Assembly (NCBI GenBank): GCA_026724425.1
Contig: JAIUCV010000019.1
Coordinates: 14,272,827-14,336,826, forward strand
Direction of reading: 5' to 3'
Length of the DNA stretch: 64,000 nucleotides
Origin: Erythrophleum ivorense
Taxonomy: Eukaryota; Streptophyta; Magnoliopsida; Fabales; Fabaceae
The notes under the pieces are model-generated. The model had not been told where the DNA came from. It saw only the letters and a program-made list of their open reading frames with translations, and did not search any database. The stretch's first letter is position 1; every line of letters starts with the position of its first letter. This document shows, piece after piece, positions 50,405-60,404 of the stretch. The position numbers and the translations under genes are program-made.

Positions 50405-50860
50405 AGAGATCTCTCAGCCTAGGAGGTGGTCATAACAGATAACTCAATCGTCATACTAGGCAATGTCCCACACTCAGGTAAAGTAATATATCTGTAGCTA
50501 CAATCTAGTGTGGCATTATTTATAGACATCCAGTTTATGCCAATGATCACATCAATATCAATCAGGGGCAAACAAATCACATCAATAGTGGTAAGGCAAT
50601 GATTAAACTGAATCACACAATTCAAACAGGCATGGGAGGTAATAGTTCGGTTTCCTGTGGGAGTGGATACATGCAAGTCATATGGTAGTGTATGCATACT
50701 CAGACCTAACCTCTTAGCACAGTCATATGATATGAAGGAATGGCTAGCACCCAAATTAAATAATGTAGTTATAGAAAAATTATTTATTCTGATAGTACCT
50801 TGGATTAGACTCAGGGACCAGCTAGCTTTCTACAATGATAAGGCAAAGACTCTACCTTGA
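50405..50860 (-). pseudogene. Gypsy protease remnant
   Basis: Minus strand retropepsin-like domain: GASHSFISYDCAKRLGL after the active-site position, then LIDIDVIIGINWMSINNATL, the ILGMDWL-like flap region of the family. The expected catalytic D-S-G reads N-L-G here (AAT, TTG), two changes that each fit a single G-to-A or C-to-T transition, so the enzyme would be dead. It joins gag upstream with no separating stop or restart. Confidence 0.85.
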
Positions 50861-52038
50861 GTCTAAGGTTTGAGAGTAGGAGTCATCTCCCTCTACTGGG
50901 TGGTTTGTGGAGAAGCTTGGGTGTAATCCCTAGCCATGTGTCCTGGCCTACCACACTGGAAACATACATTCTGCCCTACATAGCATGGTCTGGTTCTATG
51001 ATTTTTGCCACACTAGGGATATGTAATAGGCGTAAAGCTACCTCTGCTAGACTAAGTCCTCCATTTCTTGCCTTTTCAGCTCCATTGGCTTCTGCTACCT
51101 CTTCTGCTAGTAACTGTAGCCTGTGATCGCTTTTTAGGTCTCTTGGGCTCAAGAAGGGGTAGCTTAGCACTGGAGGTAGACTACATCATTTTGAGGTTTG
51201 CCTCTGTCACTCTGCATATCTCTACTAGGGTGTTAAAGTGCCTAATCCTATGTGGCACTACCTTGTCTCTGGTCTCAAAGAGCAAACCTTTCTTTAGCCT
51301 ATCTACTTTCCACCGCTCATCATCATGTCTCTATAAATAAGAGGAATATCGGGAGAGCTCTATGAATTTAGCCACATATTGGTCCACGAACATCCCCTCT
51401 GTCTATTTCAGGAGTATAAATTCTGACTCCTTCTCATCCCTGACTGAACTGGGGAAGTACCTTTCGTAAAAGGCCTGGAGGAATGCCTCTCATGTAATAG
51501 GAAGGTTCCTCGCCTGGAAGATAGGCTTAATGCCTTTCCACCAGAAATCTGCTTCCTTCTCTAGCTGGAAGATAGTCATAGTGGCTTTCTACTCAAACAT
51601 GCACTACATCACCCGGAAGATCTTCTCTAATTACATAATCCAGGCCTCGGCTTTCTCTATGTTCATCTCACCATCAAAGATAGGAAGCCCGAATTTCTTG
51701 AACTGAGTGATGACCTGGCTAATAGAGTGCTGTTCTTAGGTTAAAGGTGTCTGAGCTGGTGGAATAGGAGCAACCATCTGTATGTGTGGTTGTGGGTCTG
51801 AGTGAGTCACCCTTGAATGCTTAAGACAATCTGAGTGGTGAGGTGGCTATGGAGGAGAAGGTGTAGGACCCTGACTGTCTCTCTTAGCAAGCTATTCCTG
51901 TAACTACATAATAACAGCCTACTGCTGATCCAGGCAAGCTATAATAGACTGTAGGGCTCCAATAACCGGATCACTAGGCTTGGCTCTATCATCTACACGA
52001 GCCTCTCTAGAGGGCCGACCTCTCCTAGTATTCATCAT
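50861..52038 (-). pseudogene. Gypsy gag remnant
   Basis: Minus strand, start ATG at 52036-52038 (MMNTRRGRPSREARVDDRAK), about 150 nt from the PBS. The retrotransposon gag core includes DGEMNIEKAEAWI, FYERYFPSSVRDEKESEFIL, FVDQYVAKFIELSRYSSYL and ERWKVDRLKKGL. A C-terminal zinc knuckle CFQCGRPGHMARDY near 50950 keeps C-C-H but has Tyr for the last Cys (TGC to TAC). Many stops at Gln or Trp positions. It would form the particle shell and bind RNA. Confidence 0.92.
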
Positions 52039-52183
52039 CTTACTGAAACATCATAACAAACTTTAACATGAAAAGGGAACACTTTCACACCATCACACAC
52101 TCAATTCATTCACAAACAAGCTCATATATATTTAGGCAACTCATAAACACAAGCCACAACCCATATCAAGAGCCTGAACCTTT

Positions 52184-52195
52184 GCTCTCATACCA
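52184..52195 (-). other. Gypsy primer binding site
   Basis: In minus sense, TGGTATGAGAGC, five bases inside the 5' LTR end. It matches the plant initiator-Met tRNA 3' end complement TGGTATCAGAGC at 11 of 12 positions. Confidence 0.85.
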
Positions 52196-52200
52196 ATAAA

Positions 52201-55200
52201 TGTAACATCATAATTTCTTAACTTATTCTATGCTACTTTCACGTCTCATGTTATGCAATTCATGGAAGAACCAAGAAAATAGCATAAACATAATGAATAT
52301 TTTAGCGTTGCGTCGTGTATAAAAATTCTATTTGGTGCCTCGTGGACCATGTGAGCTCATATATCACATTCTCATATTTAATTACATAGATACAACTCAT
52401 TTTCATCACCAAAAGTGGCTTACACTCATGGAAGGCAAGGAGAAGCATAAAATACATAGTTGCATTTTTTGCCATAAATTTCCCTTTACTGTCACAAACT
52501 TTGGAAAATCATAACAAATTCTAGAAAAATCAAAATCATACATTCCTTGCATTACTTTAACTCACTTCTAGAAAGCGGTCAATCAGGAAGGTGAATCAGA
52601 TATTGAATAGTTTCGATTCAAAAGTAGTAATGGGAGTCTTTATGGAAAGCTACACATGTCTACTTTATGCTAAAAATATGTCCGGACCATGAGACACCAT
52701 ACAGAAGACGTTTGACATTCAAAAAGGTATAGAGGTCTGGCTGTTACTGGTACTATCACAAGTTTCTACTACAAACTTTAAAAATGTCCATTTAATTTTA
52801 TAAAAATCTAATCTATGCAAATGATACCAATCTAGAAAGCTACATATGTTAGCTAGAGGAGAAAAATAACTCTAACTAGTTCAGCCACGTCCAGGCATCA
52901 AAAACCAATCAAATAGTACTTGAGGTCAGTCTAAATGCCTGATACTAGGCAGAATCTTTAAAAATTCATATCTCCCTCTCTAGACATCCAAATGGGGTGC
53001 TTCTAGTTGGCAAAATTCATTGGAAATGTCTAGTTTCTTCTTATAAAATTTTGTGGCAATTAGACATCATTTGGCACCTGAGTGATAGAAATCATTTTTG
53101 AACCAGTATGAACAATAACATGACCAAAATCAGAAAATTTTTCTAACTTTAAAAATTCATCAAATATTCCCTAGACCTCCAAAAACTCTGTACTTTAGCT
53201 TCCCAAAAATCTCTCAACAAGCTTTACATTCATGCCAAATCTTAGATCAAGAAGAGTTCATTTGGATAAAAAGTGGTATAGGTTTCTAATATGATAAATT
53301 TTTGCTCCACATAGGATACCAAAGTATCCAACGATTTCCCTTGGTGTTTGGCACCTCTTGGGCAAGTTTAAAAACAGGATTATGACTTGTATGAACTACC
53401 CAAGTGGTCCTAAACCTTATGCATCTCAATTTGGCCATTCCACTTCCACTTATACACTAACGCATCAAACTTTCAAGAAGTAAAATTTGCCATTACATGC
53501 TCAATATACATTCTAGTATTCACCTAACATAATCTCTCATTTATACATCATATTTTAACATAATTACACATGCTCAAGAGGTCATAGGTCATATACAATA
53601 ATAGGTTACATCATTTGCCACTTGTATAGCCTTAAAGTAACAAAAACTATGTATTTTTATGTCAAGCTCTCATCTCTCATGTGGTTGGCTCCCATTCCCT
53701 TGTTCTCTTGGTCTACCTAGAATGTTAGAACATTAGTGATGAGGGAATGAGATTCAAAGAATCCTAATAGCTCATCTCCCAGTTCAACCATACATAAAGT
53801 ATACAAAACTATATCTTACAAATGCATGCATGGCATATCAATATGTGCAAATATTCAAGAAGCTTTTTCAACATTTGAGTAAGTCATATATAGCATACAA
53901 AGGCTTGCCAAGCAAGTGGATTAGTCTCACCCATTTACTTGTGGATTTTAGACTTACCTCACCCTTTCTTTAAGAGGTTCTTGGACTCAGCTTTGCTCTT
54001 GGGAGTCAACCTCACTTTTAGGAGACTCTTCACTTTATCTCCACCAATCTTAAGGGTTCTTGGCTCATCCTCACCATGGCTAAGGGTTCTTAGCCTCACC
54101 ACACTTAAGCAAATCCAAACAAGCATTATAACATCATTTAGAAACATAGTGCATCATCATGGTACCATGGCATATGAAATCATGCTAGAATACTTTTTAT
54201 GGCTTAAAACACGCATACACATATTCAAATATAAGCTAAGCATACTTTCATACATGAAGGAAGGAGGAGTAAGCTACCCTGGAAGCAAGCACATACTTTT
54301 TCTCTTGAACTTCCTCTCCCCTCTTCGGCCTCACACACACAAAGGTGTGAGAATGATTTCTCTTGGCCTAAACACAATTTGTGGAAGCCAATTAGGTTTA
54401 TGGAATTAATTCTAAAGCTATATAACTTCCTTAAGCACTAGCTTGATCTATAAACCCTTTTATGGTTCAAAAAATGCATCTAATGAAGCAATACCCATCA
54501 AATAAATTCTAGGCTCCATTCTTTCCTTTTATATATGTTTCTTGACTCCTTTTAAGCCTCTTGGAGTCATCACAAAATTAAAATAAAGAGCCTAACTACA
54601 TGTTGCTTCTTTAGGTCATATTATGGAACATATAAGGCTAACTCACTTTCTATGGTTTCTAAATTTTTTCTAAGGCCTCCCCTCATCTTCACTCATTATA
54701 TATGACTCAAAAATGGGATTAGAACAAATTAAAACTATCCCTAGGTACACAAACCCATCTAGGCCAAGTCTGTGGAGGATTTTGGCCTTCATGGAGTTTA
54801 GTTTGTTTTCTTGATAGAGGAAGTACATGGGGGGACTTCTAGGGATCTTAGGAGCTCATTTAAACTCTCATTTAAGTCTAGGAATCATTGTATAGAATCA
54901 GATTTTGCAAAGAACATTTGAAACCCTAGAATTTGCTTCTTGAATTTCTATGGTTATATGTTAATTCTATTTGCATATTTTTAATCTTCACACCCTTTTT
55001 CCTAAGAATCACCCTTGGTTCTACCTAAAAAAACAAGCCCTCCTAGGACTTCTTGAGTAAGGTGAAACATAGGAAGAAGGGAAGCAAGGGGTAGTAACCA
55101 TAGAAGAAGACATTACCTTTTTTTCCTTATTTTCTCACTTAAATCTTATCTTCTTTGGGCTCCTCTCTTCAAATCCAAATTTTCCCTTAATTTCTCCCTT

Positions 55201-55917
55201 AAAATAGATTTATAAATTTCATTATAATTATAGGAAACAAAGAAGAATGGAGGAGAAGAGGTTTGGAAAGAAGAAAGTATGAAAAACTACCAAAATTTCA
55301 TACCTTCAAGCTTTGATTTCTCCTCTTCTTCCTCCCTTGGTACGCCACTCCCTTAAGGTTTTTCTTCTAGTCTAGGGCAGAAACATATGAAGCTATGTGA
55401 TTAGGAGAGTGGGGCACCATCTATTTATAGGTGGAGGAAGAATGACATCTCAAAAATTTTTATTTTGCCCTTCATTTTTGGCATTTTTGTTTCTACTTTG
55501 TTTTAGCTTCTTTTTGAGAACCGTCTTTTCCATTATAAAACTTAAGTTCCCAATTTAGTAAAATGCCTTTGGAATCACTTAAATCGGAGCTAAAACCTTC
55601 CTAAGCAAATCCATCAAAGTTAGGGTACACTGATGTTGGAAAACATCCACCGGAGGGGTTTTAACTGTCTTGGGGCTTCCTATGGTTTTAATAGCCTCTG
55701 AGAATCCCGAAGAAGTCAAAACTTTCATTTAAAAAGCCCTCTTGTGTGAATTCCAAAATTTGCTCAAAATTACGAAAATAACATTACGTTTCACATTAGG
55801 AGTCTAAAATGTTACTCAAATTTTTTGGGACCTCAACTAATTTATTTCGAGGGACTTGCTTTGAAAATGTGTCTGTTTGCATCGTTTAACAAAAATTGGG
55901 CATTACACTTATGATTT
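52201..55917 (-). repeat. Gypsy 5' LTR
   Basis: Runs from TGTAACATCATAATTTC to AAAATTGGGCATTACA, collinear with the 3' LTR. It has a private insert of about 80 bp at 52549-52640 and lacks the MITE. TATA box in minus sense at 55421-55430. Donor-like GGTATG in minus sense near 55300. No TSD other than the shared element TSD. Confidence 0.94.
55421..55430 (-). promoter_or_regulatory. TATA box of gypsy 5' LTR
   Basis: CTATAAATAG in minus sense, with the proposed transcript running toward gag. U3 would be about 490 nt and the remaining LTR about 3.2 kb, an unusually long R-U5 leader. Confidence 0.65.
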
Positions 55918-56204
55918 AATCCATGTAGTATTTCCTAACAAGTGCCTATAAATTTGATTTGTATCTTCATAGATGATTAACACATAATCATAAATCAAAA
56001 TCATACTAGCCTTAGTTCATCATCGTTCCTACAAAGATGATCGATTAGGGATATTTAGGATAATCATTATAATTTATTCAAGGATATTATTATTATAGTA
56101 AATATGCAAACAATGTAATAAATGTAATAAAAGAAAAACTCCTTTTCCTTAATGAAATACAATGTTCATAATATAATGATTGGCCTATGGCACAATCTCC
56201 AACA
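55918..56204 (-). repeat. Copia 3' LTR, piece 3 (LTR 5' end)
   Basis: Begins with the second TSD copy of the gypsy element and ends ...CACAATCTCCAACA, i.e. minus-sense TGTTGGAGATTGTGCC, the LTR start next to the PPT. Contains tatattatgaacattg and a run of a, g on the minus strand (aaggaaaaggag). Confidence 0.88.
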
Positions 56205-56217
56205 CCTCTCACTTGCA
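56205..56217 (-). other. Copia polypurine tract
   Basis: Minus-sense gcAAGTGAGAGG directly precedes TGTTGGAGATTG, the start of the 3' LTR. Copia elements typically have an AAGTGGGAGA-type PPT here; this one is close. It lies 7 nt from the stop codon of pol. Confidence 0.85.
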
Positions 56218-56223
56218 CTAGAC

Positions 56224-56700
56224 CTAATCGTTAATGTGTCTAATACCCATTGACCTAACATGACACTCATGCTTTGCTTGTGCAAGCAGCTCAGTAAGAG
56301 GATCAGCGACATTATCATCAATTGGTACTTTGCATATCTTTATATCACCCTTATCAATGATTTCTTTGATAAAGTGATATTGCCTAAGTATATGTTTGGT
56401 TTTTTGATGTGACTTAGGCTCTTTAGCCTTTGTTATTGTACTGTTGTTGTCATAGAATAGATCTATCGAATTTGAGATGGTAGGCACCACCCTTAACGCA
56501 GTGATGAACTTCTTAATCTAAATGGCTTCCTTAGCTGTATCTGATGCTACCATATACTCAGCTTCTGTTGTAGAATCAGCCACAGTGCTTTGTTTGGAGC
56601 TCATCTAACTGACTGCTCTACCATTCAAATAGAATACAAATCCTAATTGCAATCTAGAGTCATCTTTGTCAGATTAGAAACTTGCATCTGTGTAACCATT
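56224..56700 (-). pseudogene. Copia RNase H remnant
   Basis: Minus strand end of pol. STTEAEYMVASD near 56560 precedes a stop at a Trp position (AKEAI-stop-IKKF), then LFYDNNSTITKAKEP, KHILRQYHFIKEII, and VADPLTELLAQAKHE with the final stop at 56221-56223. All are standard Copia RNase H landmarks. The usual Q-A change and KxLP signature are diverged. Confidence 0.92.
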
Positions 56701-57900
56701 TACAACAAGCTCGTCATCCAATCCTTCATATACTAAGAATATATCTTTAGTCCTTCTTAAGTACTTCAAAATATTCTTGATAGCAGTCCAGTGACTCTTA
56801 CCTAGATCTTATTGATATTTGCTAGTCATACTTAAGGCATATGAGACATTCAGTCACATGCACAACATGCCATACATAATAGATCTAATGGCTAAAGCAT
56901 ATGAAATCTTACTCATGCACTCTTGCTCATCCTGTGAACTAGGACATTGTGATTTATTAACATTGATGCCATGAGACATGGGTATATAACCCCTATTGGA
57001 ATCTTGCATACTAAATCTATACAATACCTTATCTATATAAGTGCTTTAACTTAGGCCAATTAGCTTTTTGGATCTATCTTTATAGATCCTAATCCCTAAG
57101 ATGTAAGTGGCTTCACCTAAGTCTTTTATTGAGAAACATTTTCTTAACCAAGTCTTGACATTCTACAAGGTAGGAATATCATTCCTAATGAGTAGGTTGT
57201 CATCAACATAAAGCACTAAAAATACAATTATGCTCCCACTAACCTTGTTGTAAACACAAAGTTCATCGTTCATCAATATTTTGGACAAATCCAAACTCTT
57301 TGACTACTTTGTCAAAATGATAATTATAACGCTGAGATGCTTGCTTTAATCCATAAATAGATTTTTGAAGTCTGCAAAACTTTCCAAAATCCTCTAGATG
57401 TACAAAACCTTCAGGCTATGTCATGTCCACATCTTCAAGCAGCTTTCCATTAAAGAATGTTATTTTAACGTCCATCTACCAAATGTCGTAATATAGTACG
57501 CTGCAATAGCAAAAAGGAGCCTAATTAATTTAATTATGGCGACTGGTGAAAAGGTTTCATCATAGTCTATACCATGGGTCTGTTTGAATCCTTTTGCAAC
57601 CAATCATGCTTTAAAGGCATGCACTTGGCCATCCATATTGATTTTCTTCTTAAAAACCCATTTGCACCTAATGATTTTTTTTATACCTTTAGGTGGGTCA
57701 ATCAAAGTCCATACCTGATTATCATACATGGATTGCATCTCAAACTTCATGGCATCCAGCCATTTCTCAAAGTTTGATCCCATTATAGCCTCTTGATAGG
57801 TAGTTAGCTCATCTTGATCAATAAGCAACATATCACGACCTTTAGTTATGACAAAACTATATCTTTGAGGTTAACGTCGTGTCCTATCAAACCTTCGTGG
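56701..57900 (-). pseudogene. Copia reverse transcriptase remnant
   Basis: Minus strand. TYQEAIMGSNFEKWLDAMKF and CKWVFKKKINMDGQV (57604-57831) mark the N-terminal part of the RVT_2 domain. YVDD at 57199-57210 within VFLVLYVDDNLLI is the intact catalytic box. Further landmarks are SMGINVNKS-type text near 56950 and a DDSRLQ-like region near 56650. Several stops and frame losses, e.g. between 57300 and 57480 (about FKVKL to YVDD). Confidence 0.9.
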
Positions 57901-58167
57901 CCCTTGTGTTACTTGAGTAGGCTTAACAACTTGTTGTGAGTCTTCTCATTTTTCCATCTTTAGTTCAATGCAATTTTGTGGCTCTCGAACTTCTTTAAGA
58001 TGTATCTTACTCCTATTAGTTCTCTTAAAGATAAATTCTCTTTCTAGAAAGATATCATTCCAAGCAATAAACAATTTATTCTCATTAGAATTGTAAAAAT
58101 AGTATCCCTTAGTTTTCTTAAGATACCCTACAAAAAGGCATTTTATAGATTTGGGAGTTAACTTATC

Positions 58168-58985
58168 TTAAACTTGTTGCTTAACATATGCCTCACATCC
58201 CCAAATTTTAAGAAAAGATAAACTAAGCCTCTTCCCAATCCATATCTCATATAAGGTCTTTTCAACTGCCTTAGATGGAACACGATTTAGTGTAAACGCA
58301 GCTATCTCTAATGCATAGCCCCAAAAGGACAATGAAAGATCTATTTGACTTATCATAGATCGAACTATATCTAATAGGGTTAGATTCCTTTGTTTAGAAA
58401 CGTTGTTTCATTGTGGTGTTCCTGGTGGGGTTAATTGTGAGACAAATCCACAATTTCTAAGATGGTCAATAAATTCTTGGCTCAAATATTCACCACCTCG
58501 ATTAAATTGAAGTGCTTTAATAGATTTGCCAAGTTGATTTTGTACCTCATTTTTGAAGGTTTTGAACATTTCAAAAGATTCAAATTTATGTCTCATTAGA
58601 TAGATATATCCATATCTACTAAAGTCATTTATAAAAATAATGAAGTATTGGTAACCACCTCTGGCAGTGGTATTTAGTGGACCACATACATTAGTATGTA
58701 TTAAGCCCAATAAATCAGTGGCCCTCTCACTATGCCAATAAAAGGTGCCTTTGTCATCTTTCCTAATAAACAAGATTTGCAAGTATCAAATGATTCAAAA
58801 TCAAATGAGTTAAGAAGTCCATCTAAATGGAGCTTCAAAATGCTTTTGTCATTTATGTGGCCTAGATGATAGTGCCATAAATAGGTTGGATTCAAATTGT
58901 TTGACTTGATCCTCTTAGTAGTTACGTTATAGATATTCTCATTATTAGGAGCTTCAAAGTTTGAGTAATAATGACCACTATGCAA
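58168..58985 (-). pseudogene. Copia pre-integrase zinc finger and integrase remnant
   Basis: Minus strand. LWHYHLGHINDKSILKLHLD with CKSCLLGKMTKAPF forms the HHCC finger (58701-58985). The core includes LGLIHTNVCGPL, INDFSRYGYIYLM and LQFNRGGEYLSQEF (58408-58782), then SFWGYALEIAAFTLNRVPSK (58168-58356). The two catalytic Asp positions (T-D-VCGP and S-D-RGGE in the family) both read Asn (AAT for GAT), so integration activity would be lost even without the frame breaks. A 1-nt shift separates the finger and core frames near 58740. Confidence 0.92.
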
Positions 58986-59209
58986 ATCTCAATCCCTATA
59001 AAAGATGTCATTAAGATAAATAAAACATTTATTATTCCCAATAATTGAAGTAAAACCTTCATTATCTAAATAAGAAAGTGAAACACTATTTCTACTCAAA
59101 GCAGGAACATAAAAGCAATTGTTCAAAATTAACAAAAGCCCATTGGGCAAAATTAATTCATAAGTGCTTACGGCTAAAGTAGTAACTCTTGCTCTATTTC
59201 TAACTCATA

Positions 59210-59380
59210 GGTCTATTTTACCATTTTTAGCTTCCTACTCCTTTTGAGACCCTGCACATTTGTACAAAGTGAGAACCATATGCAATATCTAATACCCATG
59301 TAGAAGAAGTAGAAAGATTAATCACTATAACATAAATACCTGAAGAAATAGCCCCTGCTATTCTTCTTTTTCTTTAGATC
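59210..59380 (-). pseudogene. Copia protease remnant (partial)
   Basis: Minus strand TWVLDIAYGSHFVQMCR near 59290 corresponds to the WxLDTACGSH active-site region of this kind of Copia protease, with Ile and Tyr replacing Thr and Cys. The frame downstream (59000-59200) is dense in stops. Recognised from the local motif and its place between gag and the pre-integrase finger. Confidence 0.7.
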
Positions 59381-60205
59381 TTCTAGGTAGAGCTTGCAAT
59401 TTTTCTTTCAATGACCATGCTTATTGTAAAAGAAACAAACTCCTTCCTTAGAAGGCTTTGCTTTCTTAGCTTCAGGCTTGGGCTTGGGCTTGATTTGCTC
59501 CTTGGACTTATAGTCTAGGCCCTTTCCCTTGCCCTTGCCTTTGCCTTTCTTTTTCATCTCTTTTCCTTTATAAACCATTAAAACATTGCTTGGCTTGTTC
59601 TTGATATTTTGCTTAGCAGTTTTAAGCATCCCATGTAGTTTAGAAATTGATTTCTCCATGTTGTTTATATTTTTGTTCATGATGAACTGGTCATAACTTT
59701 CTGGGAGTGAGTTTAAGATCATATCTATAGCTAACTCTTGGCTCATAGGAAATTCAAGCCTTTCAAAGTGATCAATGTAGCCTTTTATCTTTAAAACATA
59801 AGTGCTAACTGATGCACCATCAGTCATTTTGCAGGAATGTAAGGCCTTTATGGTTTCAAACCTTTCTTGCCTTGCTTGTTATTGGAACATTTCCTTAAGA
59901 TGTACAATCATCTCATAATCCTCTATATGTTCCAGATCTCTTTGAAGTTCTGGGACCATGGTAGCTAACATCAGGCATCCTACATCCACAGAGTCATTAA
60001 GATGCTTAGTGTAGGCATCCCTTTGAGCTCTTGGAGCGATGGCTGTAGGCTCTTCAAGAATAGGTTCATCTAGGACATATAACTTTCTCTCCTATGTAAG
60101 AACAATTCTCAAGTTCATGAACCAGTTAAGAAAGTTAGTACCATTGAGTTTATCCTTCTTAAGGATAGATCGCAATGTTTGTGTAGCAGAGTTATTTGTC
60201 GACAT
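59381..60205 (-). pseudogene. Copia gag remnant
   Basis: Minus strand, start ATG at 60203-60205 reading MSTNNSATQTLRSILKKDKL, then NGTNFLNWFMNLRIVL. TAG follows at a Gln-like position (LT-stop-ERKLYVLDEP) and TAA at another (EMFQ-stop-QARQERF). The longest open part is 59408-59827: TDGASVSTYVLKIKGYIDHF (UBN2-type gag) and a Lys/Gly-rich basic segment. The C-terminal knuckle CFFYNKHGH then TGA has Tyr for the second Cys and a stop for Trp. Nucleocapsid and particle role in the family. Confidence 0.92.
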
Positions 60206-60399
60206 TTTTTCCACAACAACAAATATACAAAGTCAAGTTCATTATCTCTCACTAAAAATAACCCTCAATTTAGTTTAGCAAGCTAAGACCCATATTTCAC
60301 TTAACTGTAAGTTTTCTTTGGCAAGATGCTTAAAATTAAGTTATTTAGGTAGGTAACTCATTTACCAATTACATCACATGTAACTCTTAGGTCTTTATA
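60206..60399 (-). other. Copia leader next to gag
   Basis: Non-coding leader between the gag start and solo LTR C2; it resumes at 62546 on the far side. No gene seen. Confidence 0.6.
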
Positions 60400-60404
60400 G
60401 GATC

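Larger units (their letters stand above)
32101..55917 (-). mobile_element. Full-length Ty3/gypsy chromovirus (Tekay/Del-like)
   Basis: Exact TSD cttat at 32096-32100 and 55918-55922. The 3' LTR is 32101-36078, the internal region 36079-52200 and the 5' LTR 52201-55917. Removing A6 and A7 leaves about 4.8 kb of internal sequence holding, in minus-strand order, gag, protease, RT, RNase H, integrase and a C-terminal chromodomain. The PPT is at 36079-36091 and the iMet-type PBS at 52184-52195. The very long LTRs and terminal chromodomain fit the Tekay/Del lineage (family knowledge). All frames are broken by stops, so it cannot move on its own. Its LTR is the reference for family A. Confidence 0.95.

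Noticed and set aside
36418..52201. Pairing A6 (36418-40149) with the LTR at 52201 as the two LTRs of the gypsy element
   Set aside because: A6 has its own TSD agtct, no PPT next to it, and chromodomain sequence lies on its far side. The PPT is at 36079 and the true 3' LTR is 32101-36078.
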